This document shows positions 7,710 through 16,121 of a stretch of DNA of 36,771 nucleotides, one piece after another. Below the pieces are notes generated by a model. It was not told where the DNA came from. It ran no database searches and saw nothing but the letters and a program-made list of their open reading frames with translations. The stretch spans positions 1 through 36,771 of the forward strand of contig JAJQIG010000003.1 of assembly GCA_021199335.1 (NCBI GenBank), given 5' to 3'. Source of the stretch: Oscillospiraceae bacterium (lineage in GTDB: Bacteria > Bacillota > Clostridia > Oscillospirales > Ruminococcaceae). Position numbers and translations under genes: made by a program. Numbering within the stretch: the first letter of the stretch is position 1; each line of letters opens with the position of its first letter.

Positions 7710-8381
7710 TCAATCAGGTATTCTCCAGTTGATAGGTTCAATTCCGTTTGCGGCAAGAAAATCGTTGGTCTTGGAAAAATGTTTGTTTCCGAAGAAGCCG
7801 TTATAAGCCGAAAGCGGGCTTGGATGCGCAGATTGGAGGACAAGGTGATTCGGGTTGGTTATAAGCTTAACCTTGGAGCGTGCATTTGCGCCCCACAAAA
7901 TGAAAACCATCGGCTTTTCACGATTATTAAGCAGTTCAATCACCCTATCGGTAAAAATCTCCCAACCCTTGTTTTTATGGGAATTGGGGCAGCTTTCCCG
8001 AACGGTCAGAACCGTGTTCATAAGCAGCACTCCGTTCTGCGCCCATGAAATAAGCTCGCCATGACTTGCGGGCGGTATCCCCATATCGCTTTGGAGCTCT
8101 TTGTAAATATTTTGGAGTGACGGCGGGATAGGCGTTCCCTTTTGAACGGAAAAACACAGTCCGTGCGCCTGACCGGGCTGATGGTATGGGTCTTGCCCCA
8201 AAATTACCGCTTTTACATCGCTGTATGATGTATATTTCAGCGAATTGAAAATATTATACATATTCGGATAAACACGGTAATTTGAATACTCATACTTAAG
8301 GAATTCTCTAAGCTTTAAGTAATATTCCTTATCAAACTCGCCTTTAAGCACTTCATCCCATTCATTACCTATATTAACCAT
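7710..8381 (-). CDS. ung: Uracil-DNA glycosylase, family 1
   Basis: A 223-residue base-excision repair enzyme that removes uracil from DNA. The water-activating motif GQDPYH is at residues 62-67, the uracil-binding FSVQ at 77-80, MNTVLTV at 121-127, and the DNA-intercalation motif HPSPLS at 186-191. Length is standard. AGAAAGGA sits 6 nt before the ATG. The gene follows the carboxypeptidase gene by 36 nt and precedes thyA, whose product limits the dUTP that would put uracil into DNA. A functional link with thyA is therefore reasonable, although thyA has its own promoter. Confidence 0.97.
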   Translation of the reverse strand: MVNIGNEWDEVLKGEFDKEYYLKLREFLKYEYSNYRVYPNMYNIFNSLKYTSYSDVKAVILGQDPYHQPGQAHGLCFSVQKGTPIPPSLQNIYKELQSDMGIPPASHGELISWAQNGVLLMNTVLTVRESCPNSHKNKGWEIFTDRVIELLNNREKPMVFILWGANARSKVKLITNPNHLVLQSAHPSPLSAYNGFFGNKHFSKTNDFLAANGIEPINWRIPD

Positions 8382-8417
8382 AAAAATCCTTTCTCAAAAG
8401 GGGTCATAATAACCTTA

Positions 8418-9557
8418 TTATCCTCTTCCCCTTATGTAAACAAACGCAGCATCAAGGAGCGCAATGGTATCATTCCAGCGGATATCCGATGCGGATGCGT
8501 TGAAAACTATACATACAACCTGATGCTCGAAGCGTTCAGCCGTTGCAACAACGCAGTAGCCTGCCTCATCGGTCATTCCTGTTTTCATTCCCGTTGCGTA
8601 CAAATAATAGCAGTCGCTGTATTCCTGAATAAGTTTATTTGAATTTTCCCACGAAACCTGTTCGCCCGAAAGGAATGAGGTATAAACGCTCGGCTTTTCC
8701 GCAGACTCACAGAGAAGGTCAAAATTTTCGGCATAGAGCGCAACCCTAAGCATATCTGCAACGGTAGTGTAATGGTCGTCGTCATGGAAACCATCGGGGT
8801 TTGCAAAGTGGGTATTTTTACAACCGATACGCTCGGCGGTGGCGTTCATTTCGTCAACAAAGGTCTGAACGGACTGCTCCGCCGAGAGGGTATCATCATC
8901 ACCGATAACTCGTCCTATATTCGCCGCGGCGCAATATGCGGCATCATTTCCCGAGGGAATCATCATTCCGTCAACTATCATAGTAAGGTCAAGTTCATTT
9001 CCTACGCTAAGCATTGCAAGACTTGAACCCGCATTAACCATGCTCTGCTCATCCCCAACGGTGAAAACAAGGTCGGATGGGGCATTTTTTATTGTTACGG
9101 CGGAGGACATTATCTTAGTTGTACTTGCGGGATAGCATTTCTCCTCGGGATTTTTTGCATAGAGAACCTCGCCCGCTTCAACGTCGTAAACTATGGCATA
9201 CTCCGAACGTATAACCATATCTATCGGATATGTATCGCTAAACTCTATGCCGATGTTTTTCACGCTATCGGCAACAGGGTCTTCGGGCACGGCTTCAACC
9301 TCGTCCGAGTCGGCTGTTCCCATTACAGATACGACATCGGAGTCATCGGCGGTAATAATTGTTTCGGGGGTAAGGCAGCTGTAGCCGTCAGCCTCAACCG
9401 CAAGCGGCATTTCCGCGCCGCTTCCTATTTTAATAAGCGCGATTATTCCAACGCACAAAACAAGTATTCCCAGCACAGAAGCACATCTTGCCCTTGCGGC
9501 GTTTCGTTTTCTTCTTGCTTCGGGAGAAAGCTTACGTTTATTTTTCTTTTTAGCCAT
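8418..9557 (-). CDS. Serine-type D-Ala-D-Ala carboxypeptidase (low-molecular-weight PBP)
   Basis: A 379-residue membrane-anchored enzyme that trims the terminal D-Ala from peptidoglycan stems. A very basic cytoplasmic N-terminus (about residues 1-24) precedes a transmembrane anchor (about 27-44) and a linker. The penicillin-binding domain then shows SxxK (Ser145-Thr-Thr-Lys148), SGN (202-204) and KTG (324-326). It therefore has an N-terminal anchor instead of the C-terminal amphipathic helix of DacA; the family is peptidase S11. The ATG at 9557 is preferred because GAGG lies 9 nt upstream. An in-frame GTG five codons earlier has no RBS. Its promoter is seen at 9602-9629, and ung follows closely. 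Confidence 0.93.
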   Translation of the reverse strand: MAKKKNKRKLSPEARRKRNAARARCASVLGILVLCVGIIALIKIGSGAEMPLAVEADGYSCLTPETIITADDSDVVSVMGTADSDEVEAVPEDPVADSVKNIGIEFSDTYPIDMVIRSEYAIVYDVEAGEVLYAKNPEEKCYPASTTKIMSSAVTIKNAPSDLVFTVGDEQSMVNAGSSLAMLSVGNELDLTMIVDGMMIPSGNDAAYCAAANIGRVIGDDDTLSAEQSVQTFVDEMNATAERIGCKNTHFANPDGFHDDDHYTTVADMLRVALYAENFDLLCESAEKPSVYTSFLSGEQVSWENSNKLIQEYSDCYYLYATGMKTGMTDEAGYCVVATAERFEHQVVCIVFNASASDIRWNDTIALLDAAFVYIRGRG

Positions 9558-9601
9558 ATACAAATACCTCACAAGGGAAAAATATCACTTCACACATATA
9601 T

Positions 9602-9629
9602 ATTTTACCACATATGCAAGATTTGTCAA
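9602..9629 (-). promoter_or_regulatory. Promoter of the carboxypeptidase gene
   Basis: TTGACA (complement of 9624-9629) and TAAAAT (complement of 9602-9607) are 16 nt apart, with TGG directly before the -10 giving an extended -10. The leader to the ATG at 9557 is about 40 nt. Confidence 0.7.
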
Positions 9630-9688
9630 GGAAATAACGCTCCTCAAACGGCAATTATTTTGGCGGAGGTTTCTCTTTTTCACTAAAA

Positions 9689-9715
9689 TTAGCACTCTTA
9701 GCTCTAGACTGCTAA
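9689..9715. promoter_or_regulatory. CIRCE-like HrcA operator
   Basis: The arms TTAGCACTC and GACTGCTAA are separated by exactly 9 bases. The CIRCE consensus is TTAGCACTC-N9-GAGTGCTAA, so 17 of 18 arm bases match; the exception is C at 9709. Such elements bind the heat-shock repressor HrcA. No chaperone gene adjoins it. The nearest start codon is that of the carboxypeptidase 132 bp away on the minus strand, whose recognised promoter lies between the element and the gene. Confidence 0.6.
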
Positions 9716-9775
9716 TTTTTACTGTTTGTTCATATAATTATCACATTTTTTACACAAGCGCTGTATATACTATTA

Positions 9776-9822
9776 CTTGTAGAAAAGAAATTAGCTCCCG
9801 CAATTACTGCAAGAGCTAATTT
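9776..9822 (-). terminator. Terminator of ssrA
   Basis: Stem arms 9788-9797 and 9813-9822 (AAATTAGCTC and GAGCTAATTT) are perfectly complementary over 10 bp with a 15-nt loop. On the minus strand the stem is followed by TTTCTTTTC. It lies about 20 nt past the mature 3' end of tmRNA. Confidence 0.75.
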
Positions 9823-9842
9823 TTCCGCAGACAGAATCTGCC

Positions 9843-10191
9843 TGGTGGAGATGACGGGAATCGAACCCGTGTCCGAAAACCTATCCACACAACTTTCTAC
9901 GGGTGTAGTTTATTGTTAAAATTCCCTTGCATCATCGTGAACAAACACACAATGGCGCTCGGTAGCCTGCAATACACTGCGAAAACGCAGGCACTTTTCC
10001 GCAGCGTTCACCACTAATCGGCGCCTGATCCGAAGCCGTGGTACTCAACGGTCAGACGAGCAGCAATTAAGCAGCTGCTAATTCAAAATTATTGTTGTCG
10101 TCTAATTTTAAAACGTACGCCGTTTAAAGAGAGTGCGCTCCTCTACCCGCTTATCGTGATTCAAGATCCCCGTCGAAGCCTTTACATCCCC
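9843..10191 (-). ncRNA. ssrA: tmRNA (transfer-messenger RNA)
   Basis: This one-piece tmRNA of about 349 nt rescues ribosomes stalled on broken mRNAs and tags the peptide for proteolysis. The 5' end GGGGATG pairs with CATCTCC before the 3' CCA, which is encoded (complement of 9843-9845). The T arm and loop read ACGGGTTCGATTCCCGT. The tag frame ends at a TAA (complement of 10067-10069) and spells DDNNFELAAA. The hydrophobic, Ala-rich C-terminus is typical of tags recognised by ClpXP. The exact resume codon is inferred. The 5' end lies 3 nt after the smpB stop, so both are likely made as one transcript and separated by RNase P. Confidence 0.95.
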
Positions 10192-10194
10192 ATA

Positions 10195-10659
10195 TTAACG
10201 GTTCTGAACCTTAACGGCACGTTCGATATCACGCTTAGCGGCCTTCGCAGCCATATCCTCACGCTTATCGTGAAGCTTTTTGCCCTTGCAAAGACCGACC
10301 TGAACCTTAACCATTGAGCCTTTGAAATAAATCGAAACAGGAATAAGAGTAAGTCCCTCCTGCTTGACCTTACCGAAGAGCTGCATAATCTGTTTCTTAT
10401 GCAAAAGCAGCTTGCGAACCCTAAGCGGATCTCGGTTGAACACATTTCCGTGGTCATAGGGTGAGATATGCATACCGTTTACGAAAATTTCGCCGTCCTC
10501 AATAATGCACCAGCTATCCTTGAGATTAACTCCGCCGTTCCGGATGGATTTAACCTCCGTTCCGACAAGCTCAATGCCCGCCTCAAAGCTTTCGAGTATG
10601 AAATATTCATGCCGCACCTTACGGTTTTCAGCTATTGTTTTAATTGCAGCGTTGTCCAT
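10195..10659 (-). CDS. smpB: SsrA-binding protein SmpB
   Basis: A 154-residue RNA-binding protein that delivers tmRNA to stalled ribosomes. Clear signatures are [28 protein letters not shown], the beta-barrel core through [10 protein letters not shown], and the basic C-terminal tail [22 protein letters not shown] that folds into a helix in the mRNA channel. Length is normal. AGGATG precedes the ATG. The partner RNA ssrA follows 3 nt after the stop codon. The promoter just upstream is a perfect consensus, so the pair is probably expressed strongly and constitutively. Confidence 0.97.
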   Translation of the reverse strand: MDNAAIKTIAENRKVRHEYFILESFEAGIELVGTEVKSIRNGGVNLKDSWCIIEDGEIFVNGMHISPYDHGNVFNRDPLRVRKLLLHKKQIMQLFGKVKQEGLTLIPVSIYFKGSMVKVQVGLCKGKKLHDKREDMAAKAAKRDIERAVKVQNR

Positions 10660-10701
10660 AGCTTTGCATCCTTTTTAAACGACTTCATTTCGTAATACAT
10701 G

Positions 10702-10730
10702 ATTATAACACCATTTCTGATTTTTGTCAA
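10702..10730 (-). promoter_or_regulatory. Consensus promoter of smpB-ssrA
   Basis: TTGACA (complement of 10725-10730) and TATAAT (complement of 10702-10707) are both perfect and separated by 17 nt. Transcription should start about 35 nt before the smpB ATG. Confidence 0.85.
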
Positions 10731-10741
10731 GTACATTTTTA

Positions 10742-10769
10742 CGTAAAGCCGCCGCAATTTGGGCGGCTT
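10742..10769 (-). terminator. Probable terminator between the small protein gene and smpB
   Basis: AAGCCGCC (10746-10753) pairs with GGCGGCTT (10762-10769) around an 8-nt loop, 27 nt past the stop of the small gene upstream. The U-tract on the minus strand is short, so its efficiency is uncertain. Confidence 0.5.
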
Positions 10770-10795
10770 ACGCAAAAAAGGCTGCTCCACAACAT

Positions 10796-11062
10796 TTAGA
10801 CGGTATATTCCGCAGCTAAATACTCCTCGGTGATTTCCCTAAGGGTGGACGGTAAAACCGAATTATCGGCAAGGAGCATCATAAGTCTTTCCGTTTTCTC
10901 GCAATCGATTGAAATATTCTTGACCGAAGCCTCTTCCTCCTCACCGAAAAGGGTTGTTGAAACGCTTATGCCGTATCCGATTGTTCCATCGGGGAATTCA
11001 TCCTCGATAAGTCGATAGACAAGCCTATCCCCTGCAATTTTAACCTCTTTCACAATAATCAT
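10796..11062 (-). CDS. Small conserved protein, DUF6514-like
   Basis: An 88-residue soluble protein. The order of strands (VYRLIEDE, then TIGYGISVSTT) and a C-terminal helix with PSTLREITEEYL recall a small Clostridia family that I believe is DUF6514; the match is from memory and its function is unknown. The ATG at 11062 is used. An in-frame ATG 17 codons earlier coincides with the -10 box of the gene's own promoter and cannot be translated from that transcript. AAGGA and AAAGG lie upstream of the chosen start. The gene is divergent from clpB, with about 240 nt between them. Confidence 0.65.
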   Translation of the reverse strand: MIIVKEVKIAGDRLVYRLIEDEFPDGTIGYGISVSTTLFGEEEEASVKNISIDCEKTERLMMLLADNSVLPSTLREITEEYLAAEYTV

Positions 11063-11111
11063 AACCTTTCTTTCCTTTCTTTTGTTTGTTGTCTTTTTGG
11101 GCGACAAACTC

Positions 11112-11140
11112 ATTATATCCCCTAATTATTCCAATAGCAA
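11112..11140 (-). promoter_or_regulatory. Promoter of the small DUF6514-like gene
   Basis: TTGCTA (complement of 11135-11140) and a perfect TATAAT (complement of 11112-11117) are separated by 17 nt. It faces away from clpB. Confidence 0.65.
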
Positions 11141-11301
11141 GCTTTTTTATTCGCATAAAGCTTCATTTATTCCTACATTTCGACAAATGGACGATTTTAT
11201 TTGTAGTAAATTTACTTATTCAAGCAAATTTTCACGTCCGTTTTGTTGTAATTTAAACATAGATGCCAAAAAATATCTCTTTTTTTTAGGAGGAATTTAT
11301 T

Positions 11302-13896
11302 ATGGATGCAAACAAATTTACCAAAAAATCCTTGGAGGCGGTAAATTCCGCACAAAGCACGGCAATTGAATACCAAAATATGAACATCGAGCAGGAACAT
11401 CTCCTCTACTCCCTTTTGAATCAGGAAAACGGGCTTATTCCTCAGCTTTTTGAGAGCATTGGCGCAGACAGCGAAAGCGTTAAAAATGCACTTCTCGGAA
11501 AAATATCCGCCCTCCCCAAGGTTACGGGAAGCGGACGTGAGGCAAACACCGTCTACATTTCCCAAGATGTTGACAGATGCCTTAACGAAGCTGAGAAAAC
11601 AGCCAAGAATATGCATGATGATTTTGTATCGGTTGAGCATATTGTTCTTGCTCTTTTTGACACTGCAAACAGCAATATTCAAGGCATATTCAAGACATTC
11701 GCCATCACAAAGGATGCCTTTCTTAAAGCGCTTGCGGGCGTAAGAGGAAATCAGCGTGTTACGGGCGACAACCCCGAAGACACATATGATGTACTGAAAA
11801 AGTACGGTCAGGATCTTGTAGAGCTTGCGAAGAAGAACAAGCTCGACCCGGTTATCGGACGTGATGCGGAGATACGAAACATTATCCGTATTCTATCACG
11901 AAAAACAAAGAATAACCCTGTTATAATCGGCGAACCCGGTGTTGGCAAAACGGCGATTGTCGAAGGTCTTGCGCAGCGAATAGTAAAGGGTGATGTTCCC
12001 TCAAATCTGAAAGACAGAACGGTATTCTCCCTTGACATGGGCAGTCTTATTTCCGGCGCAAAGTTCAGGGGCGAATTTGAGGAGCGTTTAAAAGCTGTTC
12101 TTAACGAAGTAAAAAAGTCGGACGGCAAAATTATTCTCTTTATTGATGAGCTACACACAATTGTCGGCGCAGGAAAAACCGATGGAGCGATGGATGCCGG
12201 AAACCTCCTTAAACCCATGCTTGCAAGGGGCGAGCTGCACTGCATCGGCGCAACAACACTTGACGAATACAGGAAATACATCGAAAAGGACGCTGCGCTT
12301 GAGCGCCGTTTCCAGCCCGTTACCGCAAATGAACCCGATGTTGAGGACACAATTTCTATCCTCAGAGGTTTAAAGGAACGCTACGAGGTTTTCCATGGTG
12401 TAAAAATTCAGGATTCCGCTCTTATCACAGCCGCTACCCTTTCAAACCGTTATATCACCGACAGATTTCTTCCCGACAAGGCAATCGACCTTGTTGATGA
12501 AGCGTGCGCCATGATACGCACCGAAATGGACTCAATGCCCGCCGAAATGGACGATCTCTCCCGAAAAATCATGCAGCAGGAAATTGCCGAAACCGCCCTA
12601 AAAAAAGAAGACAGCAAGCTTTCCGAGGAGGAGCTTATCTCAATCCAAAAGGAGCTTGCGGAGATGCGTTCCCGTTTTAACGAAATGAAGGCGCGCTGGG
12701 AAAACGAAAAGAACAGCATTAAGAATCTTCAAACCCTCCGTGAACAGATAGAGGCTGCGGGCGGCGAGCTTGCCGAGGCTCAGCGCAACGGTGATCTTAA
12801 CAAAGCGGCGGAGCTTACCTACGGACGTATCCCCGACCTTAAAAAGCAGCTTGAAGCCGCTGAAGCCGCCGCAGAAAAGGGTAAATCGGACAGCCTTCTT
12901 CACGACAAGGTAACTGATGAAGAAATTGCGCGAGTTGTTGCAAGGTGGACGGGTATTCCCGTATCAAAGCTCATGGAGGGCGAACGTGAAAAGCTGCTTA
13001 ATCTTGAAAGCATTCTTCATGAACGGGTAATCGGTCAGGATGAAGCTGTCAAGAAGGTGAGCGAAGCTATTCTTCGTTCAAGGGCAGGAATTCAGGACCC
13101 CAACAGACCCATTGGCTCGTTCCTGTTTATGGGACCTACGGGCGTTGGTAAAACGGAGCTTGCGAAGGCTCTTGCTCAATGCCTTTTCGATGATGAAACA
13201 AACATTGTTCGCATTGATATGACGGAGTATATGGAAAAGCACAGCGTAAGCCGTCTTATCGGCGCGCCTCCGGGATATGTTGGATATGAGGAGGGCGGTC
13301 AGCTTACCGAAGCGGTTCGCCGCAAGCCTTATTCCGTAGTGCTTTTTGACGAGGTTGAAAAGGCTCATCCCGATGTTTTTAACATTCTTTTGCAGATACT
13401 CGACGATGGACGTGTTACCGATTCTCAGGGAAGGACGGTTGATTTCAAAAATACTATCATTATTCTCACCTCAAACCTCGGCTCGGATTACATTCTTGAC
13501 GGCATAAACGAAAACGGAGAGATTTCCGAGGAAGCAAGAAACGATGTAAGCAAGCTCCTCAAGACACATTTCCGTCCCGAATTTCTTAACCGTCTTGATG
13601 AAATTGTATTCTACAAGCCGCTTACAAAAGCTGAGATTTTCCCAATTATCGGACTTATGCTAAGAAGTCTGCAAAACAGGCTTAAAAACAAGCAGATTAC
13701 CCTTGAGATTACCGACAGCGCAAAGGAATACATCGCCGAAAATGGATACGATCCTGTTTACGGCGCAAGACCGCTTAAGAGATTCATTCAGAGCACTCTT
13801 GAAACAATGATTGCAAAGAAAATTATCGCAGACGATATTGAACCTTACTCAACAGTAACCGTTGATTGCGAAAATGGCAATCTTATCCTCAGATAA
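11302..13896 (+). CDS. clpB: ATP-dependent disaggregase ClpB
   Basis: An 864-residue Hsp100 chaperone that threads proteins out of aggregates together with DnaK. Regions in order: Clp_N repeats (about 1-150); first AAA+ domain with Walker A GEPGVGKT near residue 211 and Walker B LFIDELH; a coiled-coil middle domain (about 400-530), which marks ClpB rather than ClpA or ClpC; second AAA+ domain with GPTGVGKT near 611 and LFDEVEKAH; and the C-terminal D2-small domain. The RBS TAGGAGG is strong. No CIRCE or CtsR-type box was found in the 240 nt upstream; a 12-bp palindrome AGTAAATTTACT at 11205-11216 is the only operator-like sequence. A terminator follows, so it is monocistronic. Confidence 0.97.
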   Translation: MDANKFTKKSLEAVNSAQSTAIEYQNMNIEQEHLLYSLLNQENGLIPQLFESIGADSESVKNALLGKISALPKVTGSGREANTVYISQDVDRCLNEAEKTAKNMHDDFVSVEHIVLALFDTANSNIQGIFKTFAITKDAFLKALAGVRGNQRVTGDNPEDTYDVLKKYGQDLVELAKKNKLDPVIGRDAEIRNIIRILSRKTKNNPVIIGEPGVGKTAIVEGLAQRIVKGDVPSNLKDRTVFSLDMGSLISGAKFRGEFEERLKAVLNEVKKSDGKIILFIDELHTIVGAGKTDGAMDAGNLLKPMLARGELHCIGATTLDEYRKYIEKDAALERRFQPVTANEPDVEDTISILRGLKERYEVFHGVKIQDSALITAATLSNRYITDRFLPDKAIDLVDEACAMIRTEMDSMPAEMDDLSRKIMQQEIAETALKKEDSKLSEEELISIQKELAEMRSRFNEMKARWENEKNSIKNLQTLREQIEAAGGELAEAQRNGDLNKAAELTYGRIPDLKKQLEAAEAAAEKGKSDSLLHDKVTDEEIARVVARWTGIPVSKLMEGEREKLLNLESILHERVIGQDEAVKKVSEAILRSRAGIQDPNRPIGSFLFMGPTGVGKTELAKALAQCLFDDETNIVRIDMTEYMEKHSVSRLIGAPPGYVGYEEGGQLTEAVRRKPYSVVLFDEVEKAHPDVFNILLQILDDGRVTDSQGRTVDFKNTIIILTSNLGSDYILDGINENGEISEEARNDVSKLLKTHFRPEFLNRLDEIVFYKPLTKAEIFPIIGLMLRSLQNRLKNKQITLEITDSAKEYIAENGYDPVYGARPLKRFIQSTLETMIAKKIIADDIEPYSTVTVDCENGNLILR

Positions 13897-13909
13897 TAAA
13901 CAAAGAAGC

Positions 13910-13957
13910 GCCGCACAAATACCCACTGTATGGTCTTTGTGCGGCACTGATTTTTTT
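13910..13957 (+). terminator. Terminator of clpB
   Basis: GCCGCACAAA (13910-13919) pairs with TTTGTGCGGC (13936-13945), followed by seven T residues (13951-13957). It starts 13 nt after the clpB stop codon. Confidence 0.85.
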
Positions 13958-14107
13958 GTAACACTTTTTCCGCTCCGTCATAATATGAACTATGAAACGC
14001 CGACAGGAAGCGGCAGGGGCTTTCGAGGATACAGCGATTTAGCCGTTATCCTTGCAGCAACTCCGCGGCGGCTTTCAAATACATCATATTTTAAAGGAGT
14101 ATTTATT

Positions 14108-14242
14108 ATGTGTGGATTCAACTTTGGCAATGGAAGCAGCTGCTGCTGGATTATCATCATCCTTCTCGTTCTCTTCTTCTGCTGCGGCAATAACAGCTGT
14201 GACAATGACTGCAACAACAATTGCGGATGCAATATGTGCTAA
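14108..14242 (+). CDS. Cysteine-rich membrane microprotein, 44 residues
   Basis: A tiny protein with 10 cysteines among 44 residues. Residues 1-13 are Gly/Asn/Cys-rich, residues 14-24 (WIIIILLVLFF) form a short hydrophobic segment flanked on both sides by CC pairs, and the tail is a run of Cys, Asn and Asp. AAAGGAG lies 8 nt before the ATG and a strong terminator follows, so it is a genuine gene. It recalls the small high-cysteine proteins of Clostridia that databases often label chorion-class high-cysteine protein, and loosely the YjcZ-type spore proteins. Function is unknown; metal binding, a disulfide-linked coat or a membrane peptide role are all possible. Confidence 0.8.
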   Translation: MCGFNFGNGSSCCWIIIILLVLFFCCGNNSCDNDCNNNCGCNMC

Positions 14243-14263
14243 TCAACCGACACACAAGGGATA

Positions 14264-14301
14264 AAATTTCCCACGGGCAAAAACCCGTGGGAAATTTTTT
14301 T
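14264..14301. terminator. Bidirectional terminator between the cysteine-rich gene and GH5
   Basis: Perfect 14-bp stem: AAATTTCCCACGGG (14264-14277) and CCCGTGGGAAATTT (14284-14297) around a 6-nt loop. On the plus strand a run of T (14295-14301) follows. On the minus strand the arm ends in TTT. It separates convergent genes. Confidence 0.85.
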
Positions 14302-14329
14302 GTTTGCACTTATGTGAAAATCAAATTAT

Positions 14330-15598
14330 TTATTCCGCATATTCCATCATCGCAAGAACAATATCGGGATATTTCCATGTGACCGATGAGCGGTCAAACA
14401 GGCCGAAGCATTCACCCGAGCCATAGAATGTGTTATTATCCCACCAAATGCAGGTCATTCCCCTTGCCCTTGCGTAAGCTACATAATAGGCGGCAAAATC
14501 CGTTCTTGCCTGTAGATTTTCCTTCTTGTTTCTTGCGCCGAACTCACCGATTACAACGGGAATGCCTTGGCTTGTGAACTTATTATAAAGGCTGTCCATA
14601 AAGCTGTTTATCGGCTGGGTGCTGCCGGAATTATCGATGCTCCACTCTGTTGTTCCCGTCAAATCCTGAAGGGCAAAATCATAGGGTGTATACGCATGAA
14701 CCGAAACGATAAGCTTATTGTCGGCGCTGTCATCGGGGAGTTTATATTGGTCGAGCAGGACACCGTCAACGGATGCGGCATATCCGGGAATCATAAGATA
14801 ACGTTCGCTGTTGTTTCCTCCCGATGCCCTGACGGTATCGACAAAGGTTTGCATAAGCTGATTTATCGCCTCAACGGAATCAAGGCTTGTATCATTATTG
14901 GCATTAACGCTCCATTCAAGGCCTGTATCTTTAAGGCGGGGTTCGTTAAGTCCTTCAAAAATAAGCTTTTCATCATAATCGGCAAATCGCTCGCATATCT
15001 GCTTCCAGACAGCTTCGACATAGATCTTTGAGCTTTCAAGGTTCTCCGAATTGGGGTAGAAATACTCCTTTTCATTGTCATGGTGGATATTGATTATGCA
15101 ATACATATCGTTATTGATAACATAGTCGACAACCTCCTGAACTCTATCCATAAAAGGCTCGTTAACAGTGAAGCTTTCGTCAACGTGATTATGCCACGAA
15201 ACAGGGATACGGACTGTATTGAATCCCGCCGCTTTGATGTTATCGATAAGCTCCTTGGTGGTTTTTACCCCGACCCATGCGGATTCAAGGTCAAGGTCAT
15301 TCGTTACGGAGCCGCTGTCGTCCGTTGCATCAAATGTATTTCCGAGATTCCAACCTATTTTCATATCGGCAACAAAGCTGAGAGCATCATTTTCGGGAAG
15401 CTCACAGGATTCTACAGAGAGCGTGGGAACAGTAGCTTTTCCGCCCTCGAGGGGAGCTATAACCGAAGCGGATGCGGTTTCCTCAACGGCTTCGCTTGTT
15501 TCAATCGCAGCATCGTCCGAACTCGAATTACCGCAGCCCGAAAGCATTGCGGCGGAGAGGACAACTGCTGTAAAAAACGATAATTTATTCTTCAACAT
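14330..15598 (-). CDS. Glycoside hydrolase family 5 lipoprotein (endoglucanase-like)
   Basis: A 422-residue surface-anchored glycosidase. Residues 1-22 are a lipoprotein signal with lipobox LSGC (Cys22), then a Ser/Thr/Glu linker to about residue 60. The GH5 TIM barrel shows GWNLGNTFDA (82-91), TVRIPVSWHNH (128-138), INIHHD, the acid/base Glu219 in LNEP and the nucleophile Glu352 in GEFG, ending with IWWDN and CFGLFDR. The wording is closest to endo-beta-1,4-glucanase or xyloglucanase subfamilies, but the linkage cannot be settled by eye. No dockerin or binding module is present. A promoter with an extended -10 is just upstream. It probably trims plant beta-glucan at the cell surface. Confidence 0.92.
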   Translation of the reverse strand: MLKNKLSFFTAVVLSAAMLSGCGNSSSDDAAIETSEAVEETASASVIAPLEGGKATVPTLSVESCELPENDALSFVADMKIGWNLGNTFDATDDSGSVTNDLDLESAWVGVKTTKELIDNIKAAGFNTVRIPVSWHNHVDESFTVNEPFMDRVQEVVDYVINNDMYCIINIHHDNEKEYFYPNSENLESSKIYVEAVWKQICERFADYDEKLIFEGLNEPRLKDTGLEWSVNANNDTSLDSVEAINQLMQTFVDTVRASGGNNSERYLMIPGYAASVDGVLLDQYKLPDDSADNKLIVSVHAYTPYDFALQDLTGTTEWSIDNSGSTQPINSFMDSLYNKFTSQGIPVVIGEFGARNKKENLQARTDFAAYYVAYARARGMTCIWWDNNTFYGSGECFGLFDRSSVTWKYPDIVLAMMEYAE

Positions 15599-15629
15599 AA
15601 CATCATATTCCTTTCTGCCATAATAAAAC

Positions 15630-15658
15630 AGTATACCATATACTTAGCCGCTTTTCAA
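15630..15658 (-). promoter_or_regulatory. Promoter of the GH5 gene
   Basis: TTGAAA (complement of 15653-15658) and TATACT (complement of 15630-15635) are spaced by 17 nt, with TGG before the -10. Confidence 0.7.
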
Positions 15659-15746
15659 GGGGGCAAATAAATAATTACTGTCATTCTTTTACGGCTAAAC
15701 TGTGAATTATTCTTTCTCCAATAATTTCGGCGTTCACAAAAAGCCA

Positions 15747-15775
15747 TTGAAATAGCGCAAAAAATGCGTTAAAAT
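15747..15775 (+). promoter_or_regulatory. Promoter of the DUF1294 gene
   Basis: TTGAAA (15747-15752) and TAAAAT (15770-15775) lie 17 nt apart, about 32 nt before the start codon. Confidence 0.65.
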
Positions 15776-15806
15776 AAAGTAAGCTTCATCATGGAGGGTC
15801 AAAAGC

Positions 15807-16121
15807 ATGGCATACGGCGCAGGATACTTTGCAAAAGAATATATTATTATAATTATAGCATATTTTATCATAATCAACATAATAGGCTGGGTTCTTCCCT
15901 ACTTGGACAAGCGGAGGGCGCAAAAGGGAAAGTGGCGGATACGCGAAAAAACGCTTTTTATCGTTTCCGCTTTGGGAGGTTCGGTGGCAATGCTTGCTTC
16001 AATGAAAAAATACCGTCACAAAACCAGGCACAAGCGTTTTATGGTGGGTATTCCCTGCATAATTTTTTTGCAGATTCTTTTAATCGGAGCGGCGGTTTAT
16101 TTTTTGGGGATTAGGGGTTGA
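15807..16121 (+). CDS. DUF1294 family membrane protein
   Basis: A 104-residue integral membrane protein. A long hydrophobic N-terminal helix (about 12-30, very Ile-rich) leads to the family motif DKRRAQKGKWRIREKTL (34-50). A second short helix with LGGSVAMLASM, the HKTRHKRF motif (71-78) and a final membrane helix (80-100) follow. This layout is diagnostic of DUF1294, whose function is unknown. GGAGGG lies 8 nt upstream of the ATG. The gene stands alone behind its own promoter. Confidence 0.9.
   Translation: MAYGAGYFAKEYIIIIIAYFIIINIIGWVLPYLDKRRAQKGKWRIREKTLFIVSALGGSVAMLASMKKYRHKTRHKRFMVGIPCIIFLQILLIGAAVYFLGIRG

Noticed and set aside
9557-9572. A GTG start five codons upstream for the carboxypeptidase gene
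   Set aside because: There is no RBS before the GTG, while GAGG is well placed for the ATG.
9849-9880. A tRNA-like T-loop
   Set aside because: It is the T arm of tmRNA; no separate tRNA acceptor and anticodon arm are present.
11808-12350. Long antisense ORFs opposite clpB
   Set aside because: They are mirror frames of a well-conserved gene, with no RBS and low-complexity Ser-rich products.
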